DNA from: Pseudomonas sp. UBA1879
GTDB lineage: Bacteria; Pseudomonadota; Gammaproteobacteria; Pseudomonadales; Pseudomonadaceae
DNA length: 16,726 nucleotides
NCBI RefSeq assembly: GCF_002338065.1
Contig: NZ_DDHJ01000018.1
Span: forward strand, 113,823-130,548
Reading direction: 5' to 3'
Each line of letters starts with the position of its first letter. Position 1 is the first letter of the stretch. A program made the translations under genes and the position numbers. This document shows, in pieces, positions 1 through 7,732 of this stretch. The notes under the pieces were generated by a model, which saw nothing but the letters and a program-made list of their open reading frames with translations, was not told the origin of the DNA and made no database searches.

Positions 1-36
1 CGACGGCCGCGATGGCGGTGGGTCTGTGCAGGTGAA

Positions 37-58
37 ACGACCCGCCCGGCGCGGTCGT
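37..58 (-). terminator. Possible weak terminator hairpin after the MFS gene
   Basis: ACGACC (37-42) and GGTCGT (53-58) are perfect inverted repeats around a 10-base GC-rich loop. Read on the minus strand, the hairpin lies about 50 bases after the stop codon of the MFS gene and is followed by only three to four T residues. The short T-run makes it a weak candidate. Nothing else is recognisable in bases 1-108. Confidence 0.3.
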
Positions 59-108
59 CCGATCGCGGCCCGCCACAAGCCGCCCCCGCAATGATCGGTG
101 CCGGCTCT

Positions 109-1542
109 TCACCGATGCGCAATATCCTCCAGCGCCAGGTTCCGGGTCTTCGGGCCGAAGGCGCCGATGGTGATGATGACGATCAGCATGCTGACGACGA
201 TAAAGGTCAACACCCCGGGTGTGCCGAAATGGTCGAGGAACAGGCCGATCAGCAGGCTGCTGAACACCGTCGACAGGCGACTGAACGAGTAGCAGAACCC
301 CACGGCGCGGGCGCGGATGTTGGTGGGGAAGAGTTCGCTCTGGTACGAGTGATAGGCGAAGCTCAGCCACGCGTTGCAGAAGGTGATCATCACCCCGCAG
401 ACGATCAGGCCTGCCGCCGTGCTCTGTTGCGCGAACAGGGTGCCGAAGATCATGGCCCCCAATGCCGAGCCGACGATCTGCCATTTGTTCTCGAAACGGT
501 TGGCAAACTTCACGAACAGCAACGGCCCCAGCGGATAGGCGAGGGTGATGATGAAGGCGTACGCCAGGCTGTGGGTGACGCTGACGCCCTGGCCCGACAG
601 CAAGGCTGGCAGCCAGTTGCCGAAGCCGAAAAAGCCGATGGCCTGGAACACATGAAACACGATCAGCATCAACGCGCGGCGGCGATAGGGCGGCTGCCAG
701 ATATCGGCAAAACGGCCTTTGCCTTCGACCGCGACATTGTGGGTTTCCGGGGCGTCCAGCGCTTGGCCATGATCCTTCACGCAGCGCGCTTCCAGATCGT
801 CCATGATCGCTTCGGCCTTGGCGAAGCGCCCGTGTTGTGCCAGCCAGCGCGGCGATTCCGGCAAGCGCGAGCGCAACCACCAGATGAACAGCGCGAACAC
901 CGCACTGGCGATCACCACCCAGCGCCAACCGGCGATGCCGAACGGGTCCTGCGGCACCAGCCACCAGGACATCAGCGCCACCGAGGGCACCGACAGGAAC
1001 TGCACGAAAAACGCAAAGGCAAACGCCGAGCTGCGCATGCGCTTGGGGACCAGTTCCGACAGGTAGGCGTCGATGGTAACCAGTTCGATGCCCAGGCCGA
1101 TGCCCACCAGAAAGCGCATGCAGATGATGCCCAGCGCCGAGGTCTGCACGCCCATCAGCACGGTGGCGACGGTGTACCAGATCAGCGCGAAGGTGAAGAT
1201 GGCGCGACGGCCGAAGCGGTCGGCAATGGGGCTCAGCAAACTGGCGCCGAGAAACAGGCCGAGAAACGTCGCCGAGGCGAATGCCGCCTGATCGGAAAAC
1301 CCGAACACGCCTTGGGCGCCGGTGGCGAAGAGGCCGGCGCGGATCAGGCCGGGGCTGATGTAGGCAGTCTGGAACAGATCGTAGAGTTCGAAGAAGCCGC
1401 CGATGGACAGCAGCGCCACCAGTTTCCAGATCGTCGCGACCGCAGGCAGGCGGTCGATGCGGGCGGAAATCCGCGCAGCGCGAACGGGGTCGATGCCGTC
1501 GCCCGGCGTCCGGGCATCAGGGGAGTTTGAAAACGCAGACAT
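109..1542 (-). CDS. MFS transporter, sugar/organic-acid:proton symporter type
   Basis: A 477-residue inner-membrane carrier with about twelve membrane spans. The N-terminal tail of about 38 residues is hydrophilic. The first span carries acidic residues in FFELYD (50-55). The major facilitator motif A is DRFGRR (108-113), and RLPESPRWL (226-234) precedes the central loop; both are typical of the sugar-porter/metabolite:H+ symporter branch. The length is usual for that branch. The ATG is preceded on the minus strand by ACAGGAAAA at normal spacing. It is divergent from mntH across about 115 bases. The substrate cannot be read from the sequence; sugars, aromatic acids and nicotinate are all carried by relatives. 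The family assignment is secure and the substrate unknown. Confidence 0.9.
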   Translation of the reverse strand: MSAFSNSPDARTPGDGIDPVRAARISARIDRLPAVATIWKLVALLSIGGFFELYDLFQTAYISPGLIRAGLFATGAQGVFGFSDQAAFASATFLGLFLGASLLSPIADRFGRRAIFTFALIWYTVATVLMGVQTSALGIICMRFLVGIGLGIELVTIDAYLSELVPKRMRSSAFAFAFFVQFLSVPSVALMSWWLVPQDPFGIAGWRWVVIASAVFALFIWWLRSRLPESPRWLAQHGRFAKAEAIMDDLEARCVKDHGQALDAPETHNVAVEGKGRFADIWQPPYRRRALMLIVFHVFQAIGFFGFGNWLPALLSGQGVSVTHSLAYAFIITLAYPLGPLLFVKFANRFENKWQIVGSALGAMIFGTLFAQQSTAAGLIVCGVMITFCNAWLSFAYHSYQSELFPTNIRARAVGFCYSFSRLSTVFSSLLIGLFLDHFGTPGVLTFIVVSMLIVIITIGAFGPKTRNLALEDIAHR

Positions 1543-1657
1543 TATTGTTTTCCTGTTCCGTGGGACGTCGCATGGTAGAGCTTTTGCAGAGATTCAAGAC
1601 AAAATATTTCCCTGCGTTTAAGCTCCATGGCTGATTGCAACCACCCGCCGGACTCCC

Positions 1658-2977
1658 GTGAAATACAGACTGCCCACCACCGCCACCGCCCCGTTTTGCC
1701 CCTCTGCCGTGACCGACAGCGTTGCGATTCCTGCCAACGCGTCGTTTCTGCACAAGCTGATGCTGTTCGTCGGGCCGGGCCTGTTGATCTCCATCAGCTA
1801 TATGGACCCCGGTAACTGGGCAACGGCCATCGAAGCAGGATCGCGTTTTGGTTACGCCCTGCTGTTCGTGGTGGTGCTGGCAAGCCTGTCGGGAATGGTG
1901 CTGCAGAACCTGTGCTCGCGACTGGGGATCGCCACAGGCCGCGATCTGGCGCAGCTGTCGGCTGAACGTTACAGCCGCCGTGTGGGCATGGGGCAATGGG
2001 TGCTCGCCGAGCTGTCGATCCTTGCGACGGATCTTGCGGAAGTGCTGGGCGCAGCGTTGGCGTTCCACTTGCTGCTCGGCGTGTCGATCACCACCGGTGT
2101 CGCGCTGACCGCGTTCGACACGGTGATTGTGCTGGCCCTGCAGGGCGCCAATTTCCGCCGTCTTGAGGCTATCGTTCTTGGTTTGATCGCCACCATTGCC
2201 ACATGTTTCTTTATCGAACTGGTGCTGATCAAACCGTTTTGGCCTGACGTGGCGGCAGGTTTGAAACCGTCGTGGGACGTGCTGAGCAACCAGGAGCCTT
2301 TGTACATCGCCATCGGCATTCTCGGCGCAACGGTCATGCCCCATAACCTCTATCTGCACTCATCGGTGGTGCAGACGCGCGTCAATGGCAGCTCGGTCGA
2401 GAACAAAGCCAGTGCGATCCGCTATGCGCGGGTCGACACCATCGCGTCGCTGAGCATGGCGCTGGTGATCAACGCGGCGATCCTGATCCTCGCGGCGGCG
2501 GCGTTTCACGGTAACGGTCATTCCGATGTGGTGGAAATCCAGGACGCCTATCATCTGCTGGACCCGCTGGTGGGCGGGACCCTCGCCAGTGTGCTGTTCG
2601 GCGTGGCACTGCTGGCGGCAGGGCAGAGCTCGACCTTTACCGGAACCATCGCCGGTCAAGTGGTACTCGAAGGTTTCCTCAACGCCAAGATTCCCTGCTG
2701 GCAACGTCGCCTGATCACCCGCGCGTTGGCGCTGATTCCCGCGCTGGCGGGGGTGATCTGGTTCGGCGACGGGGCGGTGGGCAAGATGCTGGTCTTGAGC
2801 CAGGTCGTCCTCAGCCTGCAACTGCCGTTCGCGCTGTGGCCGTTGATCCGCTTCACCAGCGACAAACAGCTCATGGGGCCGTTCGCCAACAGCACGTTGA
2901 CCAAAGTACTGGCGTGGGGCCTGTTCGGCCTGATCTCGCTGGCGAACGTGATGTTGATGGTGTTTTGGGTGAGCTGA
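1658..2977 (+). CDS. mntH: Nramp-family divalent metal (Mn2+/Fe2+) transporter MntH
   Basis: A 439-residue proton-coupled importer of manganese and iron in the inner membrane. The metal-binding signature of the first span, DPGNW, is at residues 50-54, and the sixth-span signature MPHNLYLHSS begins at residue 227. About eleven hydrophobic spans fill the protein, and the length is normal for bacterial Nramp. The start used is a GTG with only a weak GGA-type ribosome site before it. A second in-frame GTG at 1709 would remove 17 residues of a non-conserved N-terminus and is a real alternative. The gene is divergent from the MFS gene and followed by a REP pair. I looked in the 115-base upstream gap for a palindromic MntR or Fur box and saw none that convinced me. 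Confidence 0.93.
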   Translation: MKYRLPTTATAPFCPSAVTDSVAIPANASFLHKLMLFVGPGLLISISYMDPGNWATAIEAGSRFGYALLFVVVLASLSGMVLQNLCSRLGIATGRDLAQLSAERYSRRVGMGQWVLAELSILATDLAEVLGAALAFHLLLGVSITTGVALTAFDTVIVLALQGANFRRLEAIVLGLIATIATCFFIELVLIKPFWPDVAAGLKPSWDVLSNQEPLYIAIGILGATVMPHNLYLHSSVVQTRVNGSSVENKASAIRYARVDTIASLSMALVINAAILILAAAAFHGNGHSDVVEIQDAYHLLDPLVGGTLASVLFGVALLAAGQSSTFTGTIAGQVVLEGFLNAKIPCWQRRLITRALALIPALAGVIWFGDGAVGKMLVLSQVVLSLQLPFALWPLIRFTSDKQLMGPFANSTLTKVLAWGLFGLISLANVMLMVFWVS

Positions 2978-2991
2978 AGGCGGTCGTTTCT

Positions 2992-3126
2992 TGTAGGAGT
3001 GTGGCTTGTCCCGCGATCGGCGGGGAACCCGTCGTAGCTCCTGCCACTGTGGTGCATCTGAAACATCGGATTGGCCGAAGTCACTGCCGCTTCGCGTCAG
3101 ATCGCGGGACAAGCCACGCTCCTACA
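2992..3126. repeat. Inverted pair of REP elements (BIME) downstream of mntH
   Basis: The 27-base arms 2992-3018 and 3100-3126 are inverted copies that differ at one position. The arm begins TGTAGGAG, continues GTGGCTTGTC and ends CCGCGATC. The 81 bases between them contain no gene. The TGTAGGAG...GCTTG head is the common Pseudomonas REP type. The pair sits between convergent genes (mntH ends at 2977; the DUF2214 gene ends at 3148), where REPs often lie. It could form a long hairpin and may stabilise 3' ends or attenuate transcription from both sides; that role is inference. Confidence 0.85.
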
Positions 3127-3147
3127 GCAGTTCGTGTCGCGCAGCAC

Positions 3148-3606
3148 TCAACTCAACAAAATCCCCCGCGCCATCCCCGTTGCGGCGATGACGATGACCA
3201 CCATCAACGCCGCTTCCATGTGGCTGATGCGTGCGAAGCGGCGGGCGCGTGAGGTGTCGATGGGTTGTTGCTTCTTGAATGCGATGCGCCATTTGATCAA
3301 CGCGAACATGGGCACCACTTCCAGCGCCAGAATCGCCACGAACGCGGTCATTTTGAGATGAAACAGCGGTTGATGCAGGTAGTAGAACGAGCCTTTCTCC
3401 AACCCGCCGAATGCCCGAAACGCGCCGGTGATCAGCAGAATCCCCGCCGACACGCCCCAGATGTTGTCGACCACGAACACGTCGCGAAAGGAACGGGGAT
3501 CGTCCGGACGTAACCTGCGCAGTGCCCGACCTCGGGCCAGTACCGCAGCCAGCGCAAAGCCGAATGCCAACAGATGCAACGCAGCCAATACCCATTTCAC
3601 GACCAT
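3148..3606 (-). CDS. DUF2214 family integral membrane protein
   Basis: A protein of 152 residues beginning MVVKWVLAALH. It has four hydrophobic segments (about 3-24, 45-65, 82-103 and 127-150) and basic loops, and resembles the DUF2214 family (PF09980) in length and pattern. The function of that family is unknown. The frame stays open to 3639, but the ATG at 3606 is preferred because GGGGGAGT stands seven bases before it, and the family starts directly with its first span. It ends 22 bases from the REP pair, converging on mntH. No partner gene is apparent. The family assignment is from memory of the pattern. Confidence 0.8.
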   Translation of the reverse strand: MVVKWVLAALHLLAFGFALAAVLARGRALRRLRPDDPRSFRDVFVVDNIWGVSAGILLITGAFRAFGGLEKGSFYYLHQPLFHLKMTAFVAILALEVVPMFALIKWRIAFKKQQPIDTSRARRFARISHMEAALMVVIVIAATGMARGILLS

Positions 3607-3668
3607 GGTGCGACTCCCCCGAGCAGTGTCTGAACCCAACCAGCACCCCTCAAGCGTAGCGGGTCGCC

Positions 3669-3688
3669 GCCGTTACGCCCCTAACGGC
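3669..3688. other. Small perfect hairpin in the leader of the DUF2214 gene
   Basis: GCCGTTA (3669-3675) and TAACGGC (3682-3688) form a seven-pair stem with a six-base loop. No T-run follows on either strand, so it is not a typical terminator. It lies between the DUF2214 start and the possible microprotein and could be an operator or leader structure. Confidence 0.3.
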
Positions 3689-3754
3689 AGATGAAAGAAT
3701 TTATAGATTGGTGCGCGATGCAAACCTTTTTCATTCATACGCTTTGTGGGTGCG

Positions 3755-3865
3755 TTATTTATGGCGCGATTGACGGGTCGGCCGAATGAAGTCGACATAA
3801 AAGGCCGAGATGCCGAACAACGCAATGACGGAAATAATAAGCAGGCCAATCACCGAGTTTTCCAC
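3755..3865 (-). CDS. Possible 36-residue single-span membrane microprotein
   Basis: Reading the minus strand from a GTG at 3865 gives 36 codons and a TAA. The product starts VENSVIGLLIISV, has one strongly hydrophobic helix (about residues 5-24), then the acidic/aromatic turn YVDFIRPT and a basic tail ending RQSRHK. This N-short, single-helix, positive-tail layout fits a small inner-membrane protein with its C-terminus in the cytoplasm. The start is uncertain: a GGA nine bases upstream is a weak ribosome site and no in-frame ATG exists upstream. The ORF is 114 bases after the GNAT-C39 stop on the same strand and 148 bases before the DUF2214 start. I do not recognise a family. The rest of the 373-base gap (3607-3979) holds only the hairpin at 3669-3688. 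Confidence 0.35.
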   Translation of the reverse strand: MENSVIGLLIISVIALFGISAFYVDFIRPTRQSRHK

Positions 3866-3979
3866 GACTGCATATCCGAGAGACGCCCGCAGGCAGAAGT
3901 TGTATTGATCCTCTAAACCTGCGGCGTTGCAATGAACACGACGACTTCTTTACGCGGGCGGGGTTGATGTTGATGCGAT

Positions 3980-5089
3980 TTATATAGCCGCGGCGTTCGA
4001 GGGAAATAACACCACCGCCGCGCGCAACTTGTCAGCACCAAAACAACTCATGCCAGCGAACTCCTGATGACTGACCGGCATGTACTGACAATCCATTGCC
4101 AGCCGTTGTTGGCTGTGATCGATGTCCGGGTCGTGCAAGTACACGAAGTCACCGTCGCAGCCTGCAACCAGCACCCAATGGGGCGCCTTAGAGCGCGTCA
4201 GCCGATAACTGCTGATCAGCACCAGCGCCAAGGCACCGCCTGCCTGCAATTGCTTCAGGTCCAGCGGCGCGCTGCCCAGGCGGCGAACGGCGCTCGCCGC
4301 CAGTGCACGACTGAACTCATCATGAACCAGGCGCATCACCTGGCGTTTCTCCTCGCTGCGCACCCCCGCGAGAAATAACGGCCCTTGCACCGAAACCTGC
4401 AAGCCCACCTCGAAACCGCGTTGCAGCGCCGCCAGCGCCAAGCCTTGCGGACTGCAGCCGCCATGGCCGGAGGTCATGAACACGGTGGTCGCTTCGCGCC
4501 AGATCTGCAATTCCTCACGCCGGTGCATCGAGCGCTCAGGTTGCAGCGCTTTCATCGCCATCAGCAGACACGCCGGGCCGCAGCTGAAATCCAGGGTCTG
4601 CGCGTAGTAAGGCACCAGCCGGGTGATGCCGACGGTGCGTTCGCGAATGCGTTTCTCATAGCGCAGCGCGGGAGCGTGATCCTCGTAATAGTCGTCGACC
4701 CGATCAAACAGCCGGTAGCCAGCACGCTGGTACAACGCAATCGCCGGGGCATTGTCCGGACGTACTTCCAGACGCAGGTAGGCGCAATCGCGTTCCAGCG
4801 CATGGGCTTCAGCCTGGGCCAGTAACGCCTGCCCCAGCCCCCGGCCCCGCGCGTCTGCGCTGATGGCCAGCGAGTACAACCTGCCCAACGACGTGCCGCG
4901 ATGGAACAGCACCAAGGCGTACCCTGAAAGACGCCGGTCGGCTTGAGCCACGATCAGTCGGGCGTTGGCGCGGCTGATCATCCAGTGAAAGTTACGCGCG
5001 TTGAGACGGTCGGATTCAAAACATTGATTTTCAAGGGCCAGCAGTTCATCCACATCGGCGGGCTGGGCGAGGCGATATATAAAGTTCAT
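3980..5089 (-). CDS. GNAT acetyltransferase fused to a peptidase C39-like domain
   Basis: A 369-residue two-domain protein. Residues 3-148 are a GNAT N-acetyltransferase: the acetyl-CoA loop RGRGLGQALL is at 81-90, and the late motif NAPAIALYQRAGY is at 113-125. Residues 158-365 resemble the peptidase C39-like family (papain fold). Gln164 and Cys170 lie in YYAQTLDFSCGPA, His304 in APHW and Asp320 in YLHDPD, giving a plausible Gln/Cys/His/Asp set. SGHGG at 207-211 is another conserved-looking stretch. There is no signal peptide, so it should act in the cytoplasm. It is divergent from the RimK-like ligase, whose gene starts 90 bases away; co-function is likely. The ATG has only a weak ribosome site. 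The domain calls are firm; the substrate and whether the peptidase domain is active are unknown. Confidence 0.85.
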   Translation of the reverse strand: MNFIYRLAQPADVDELLALENQCFESDRLNARNFHWMISRANARLIVAQADRRLSGYALVLFHRGTSLGRLYSLAISADARGRGLGQALLAQAEAHALERDCAYLRLEVRPDNAPAIALYQRAGYRLFDRVDDYYEDHAPALRYEKRIRERTVGITRLVPYYAQTLDFSCGPACLLMAMKALQPERSMHRREELQIWREATTVFMTSGHGGCSPQGLALAALQRGFEVGLQVSVQGPLFLAGVRSEEKRQVMRLVHDEFSRALAASAVRRLGSAPLDLKQLQAGGALALVLISSYRLTRSKAPHWVLVAGCDGDFVYLHDPDIDHSQQRLAMDCQYMPVSHQEFAGMSCFGADKLRAAVVLFPSNAAAI

Positions 5090-5179
5090 GTCGGCGGCCG
5101 TAAAGAGTGAGTAACGAAACGGGACATTTCTACAACGCCATGGTTTATAGAAAGGACTTGTTTCCCGAAGGATCCACTC

Positions 5180-6763
5180 ATGAATGCGGTGCCGGTGAAG
5201 ACCGAAGAAGTATCAGCACAACCACGACGTTCGGCAACTTTTAATCTTCAGTCGCTGCAACCCGTCGCCAGTGAGCGGCATCTGGTGATTGTCGTCGAAC
5301 GCCTCGAAGACTGGGCGTCTTACTTGCCCAGCGACGATGTGATCAGCGCACAGGATTATCTGGAACACCCGCTGCCTGACCCGCCCGGCAAACGGGTTCA
5401 AGTGATTAACCTGTGTCGCAGTTATCGTTACCTGGGGCACGGTTATTACTGTTCATTGCTGGCCGAGGCCCGTGGCCATAACGTGATTCCCTCGGTGAAA
5501 ACCATCAGCGAACTGACCCGTAAATCGCTGTACGGCCTGGCGCTGGACGACCTCGACAAGCGCCTGGAACATGCCTTGCACGATCACCCCTATGACGAAA
5601 CCGAAGGTTTCACCCTCAATCTGTACTTCGGACAGACCGACCTGGTGCCTCTGCAGGACCTGGCTCGACAGCTGTTCGAGGCGTTCCCCGCGCCGATCCT
5701 GCTGGTGGAATTCCGCAAGCGCGACAGTTGGCACATCGTCGGGATCAAGACTGGCGCGATGAACCGCCTGCGCGATCACCAACAGGATCAGTTCGCCCAG
5801 TCGCTGGACAGTTTCAGCCGAAAGATCTGGCGCCTGCCACGTTCGCGCCGAACCTTCCGTTATGACCTTGCGATCCTTCACGACCCTGCCGAAGCCTTGC
5901 CGCCATCCAATCGCGCGGCGTTGGACAATTTCATCCGCGTCGGTCAGCAGTTGGGCGTCGATGTCGAACTGATCGAGAAGAAGGACTATTCGCGGCTGGC
6001 CGAATACGACGCCTTGCTGATCCGCGAAACCACCAGCGTCGACAACCACACTTACCGCTTCGCGAAAAAAGCCGAGAGCGAAGGGCTGGTGGTGATGGAC
6101 GACCCGACGTCGATCCTGCGCTGCACCAATAAGGTGTTCCTGACCGACCTGCTCAAGCGACACCATTTGGGAATGCCCGCCACGGAAATCCTTTACAAGG
6201 ACCGGCCCGAAGACATGGAGCAGGTCGCCAGCCGGCTGGGTTTTCCGCTGGTGCTGAAAATCCCGGACGGCTGTTTTTCCCGTGGGGTGATCAAAGTTCA
6301 TGACGCCCGGCAATTGCAGGAGGCGTCCAGCGAGCTGTTCGAACATTCGGTGCTGCTGCTGGCGCAAGAGTTTCTGTACACCGAGTACGACTGGCGCATC
6401 GGCATTCTCAATCGCAAGCCTGTGTTTGCCTGCCAGTACTTCATGTCCAAGGGCCATTGGCAGATTTACAACCACAAGGCCAAGGGTGCCGAAATCAATG
6501 GCGAATGCCGGACGCTGGCGGTGCACGATGCGCCGCGGGCGGTGGTGGAGCTGGCGGTGAAGACGGCCAACCTGATCGGCGACGGGCTGTACGGCGTCGA
6601 TCTCAAGCAGAGCGGCGACCGGGTGGTGGTGATCGAAGTCAACGACAACCCCAACCTCGACGCCGGCATCGAAGATGCGTGGTTGCAGGACGACCTGTAT
6701 GCGTTGGTGCTGGAGGAGTTCATCCGCCGACTCGACGTCAAGCGTCGCGGCCTGGCGGGCTAG
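5180..6763 (+). CDS. RimK-like ATP-grasp ligase with an N-terminal RLAN-type domain
   Basis: A 527-residue cytoplasmic protein, far longer than ordinary RimK (about 300). Residues 34-200 match the pattern of the RimK-like ATP-grasp N-terminal domain, with the conserved NLCRSYRYLGHGYYCSLLAE at 77-96. Residues 228-300 look like a pre-ATP-grasp domain. Residues 315-520 are an ATP-grasp fold: NK (317-318) and Lys360 for nucleotide, EFLYTEYDWRI (397-407), YGVDLK (471-476) and the Mg-binding EVNDNPN (486-492). Such enzymes join a carboxylate to an amine through an acyl phosphate, typically adding glutamate. A clear AAGGA site precedes the ATG. The CorA-like gene starts 3 bases after the stop. No rimA or rimB neighbours are present, so this is not the ribosomal S6-modifying rimABK unit; its substrate is unknown. 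Confidence 0.88.
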   Translation: MNAVPVKTEEVSAQPRRSATFNLQSLQPVASERHLVIVVERLEDWASYLPSDDVISAQDYLEHPLPDPPGKRVQVINLCRSYRYLGHGYYCSLLAEARGHNVIPSVKTISELTRKSLYGLALDDLDKRLEHALHDHPYDETEGFTLNLYFGQTDLVPLQDLARQLFEAFPAPILLVEFRKRDSWHIVGIKTGAMNRLRDHQQDQFAQSLDSFSRKIWRLPRSRRTFRYDLAILHDPAEALPPSNRAALDNFIRVGQQLGVDVELIEKKDYSRLAEYDALLIRETTSVDNHTYRFAKKAESEGLVVMDDPTSILRCTNKVFLTDLLKRHHLGMPATEILYKDRPEDMEQVASRLGFPLVLKIPDGCFSRGVIKVHDARQLQEASSELFEHSVLLLAQEFLYTEYDWRIGILNRKPVFACQYFMSKGHWQIYNHKAKGAEINGECRTLAVHDAPRAVVELAVKTANLIGDGLYGVDLKQSGDRVVVIEVNDNPNLDAGIEDAWLQDDLYALVLEEFIRRLDVKRRGLAG

Positions 6764-6766
6764 GCC

Positions 6767-7699
6767 TTGATCAAGGGCCACCGCCTGGAGGCGGGAAAGC
6801 TGCAGGAATGCGCCGAGCAAGACGCCAGCGTGTTGTGGTTCAGTCAACCCGATGCGCTGGAGAAATCCGTGCTGCTGGAACGCTTTCAGCTTGACGACCA
6901 TGCCCTGGCGTCAGCGCTGGACCCGGACGAAGTATCGCGCATCGAGTTTCACCCCAATGCGCTGTTCATGATCTGGAAGCGCCCGGAAAACTATTCGGGC
7001 AAGGACAGCTTTTCGTTCGATGTGTCGTCTTTCGGCCTGTTGCTCGATCAACGGCAGATGGTGCTGATCTGCGCCGATGATCGACAGCTCAGCGCCCTGG
7101 GCCCGCATCGGCCCTTGCTGGAACCGCTGGACGTGTTGCTGGAAGTGCTGTTCCACAACATTCATCACTACCTCGGGCACCTCAAGGTGATCAAGATGAT
7201 CGCCCGCGAGCTGCAACAGCAATTCAACGCCTCGATGGACAGCCGCCATCTGGTGCAGATGTTCAACCTCAGCGAGAGCCTGGTTTATTACGTCAACGCC
7301 ATCGACAGCAACGGCTCGGTGCTGACCCGCCTGCGCAATCATGCGCAAAAGCACCAATTCTCTGCCGATCGGCTGAGCTTGATCGAGGACATGATCATCG
7401 AGAACGAGCAATGCCATAAGCAGGCGCAGATCTATTCCACGGTGTTCGCCAGCCTGATGGACGCGCGGGGCAATCTCGTCAACAACAACACCAACAACCT
7501 GCTGCGCAAACTGACGTTGATCAACGTGGTGTTCCTGCCGCTGAACCTGCTGGCGGGAATTGGCGGGATGTCGGAATACAGCATGATGACCACGCCGATT
7601 CCCTGGTGGATCAGCTACCCGGCCCTGTTGCTGGGGATGGCCGGGTTAGGGGTGGCGATGGTGCTGATGCTCAAGCGCATGGCGCGGTCGACGGCTTGA
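6767..7699 (+). CDS. CorA-family divalent cation transporter-like protein with a GMS motif
   Basis: A 310-residue protein with a large cytoplasmic N-terminal domain (1-245), a long helical stretch (about 120-245) and two C-terminal membrane helices (about 246-266 and 279-302), the layout of CorA/ZntB channels. The signature after the first helix reads AGIGGMSE: the GMN triplet that forms the pore mouth in CorA is GMS here (267-269). The start is a TTG 3 bases after the ligase stop, with GGCGGG upstream. The tight spacing implies one transcript with the ATP-grasp gene. It may move Mg2+, Zn2+ or another ion, or supply the ligase with metal; the missing Asn makes the ion choice open. The short tail after the last helix is basic, as in the family. 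Confidence 0.85.
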   Translation: MIKGHRLEAGKLQECAEQDASVLWFSQPDALEKSVLLERFQLDDHALASALDPDEVSRIEFHPNALFMIWKRPENYSGKDSFSFDVSSFGLLLDQRQMVLICADDRQLSALGPHRPLLEPLDVLLEVLFHNIHHYLGHLKVIKMIARELQQQFNASMDSRHLVQMFNLSESLVYYVNAIDSNGSVLTRLRNHAQKHQFSADRLSLIEDMIIENEQCHKQAQIYSTVFASLMDARGNLVNNNTNNLLRKLTLINVVFLPLNLLAGIGGMSEYSMMTTPIPWWISYPALLLGMAGLGVAMVLMLKRMARSTA

Positions 7700-7732
7700 G
7701 CGCCGCCACCGCGCGCGCGCCGGACGACAGCG

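Noticed and set aside
91..1530. Long plus-strand ORF of 479 codons opposite the MFS gene
   Set aside because: The product is low-complexity, rich in His, Gln, Asp, Arg and Ala, and has no domain. It is the GC-rich antisense shadow of a clear transporter.
1543..1657. MntR or Fur operator before mntH
   Set aside because: No convincing dyad resembling either box was seen; only AT-rich stretches around ACAAAATATTT.
5180..6763. Canonical ribosomal S6 modification enzyme RimK
   Set aside because: The protein is far longer than RimK, has an extra RLAN-type N-terminal domain, and lacks rimA and rimB neighbours, so the rimK symbol was not assigned.
5453..6901. Minus-strand ORF of 482 codons opposite the ATP-grasp ligase
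   Set aside because: It mirrors the codon pattern of the ligase, has no recognisable domain or ribosome site, and the sense protein has unmistakable ATP-grasp motifs.
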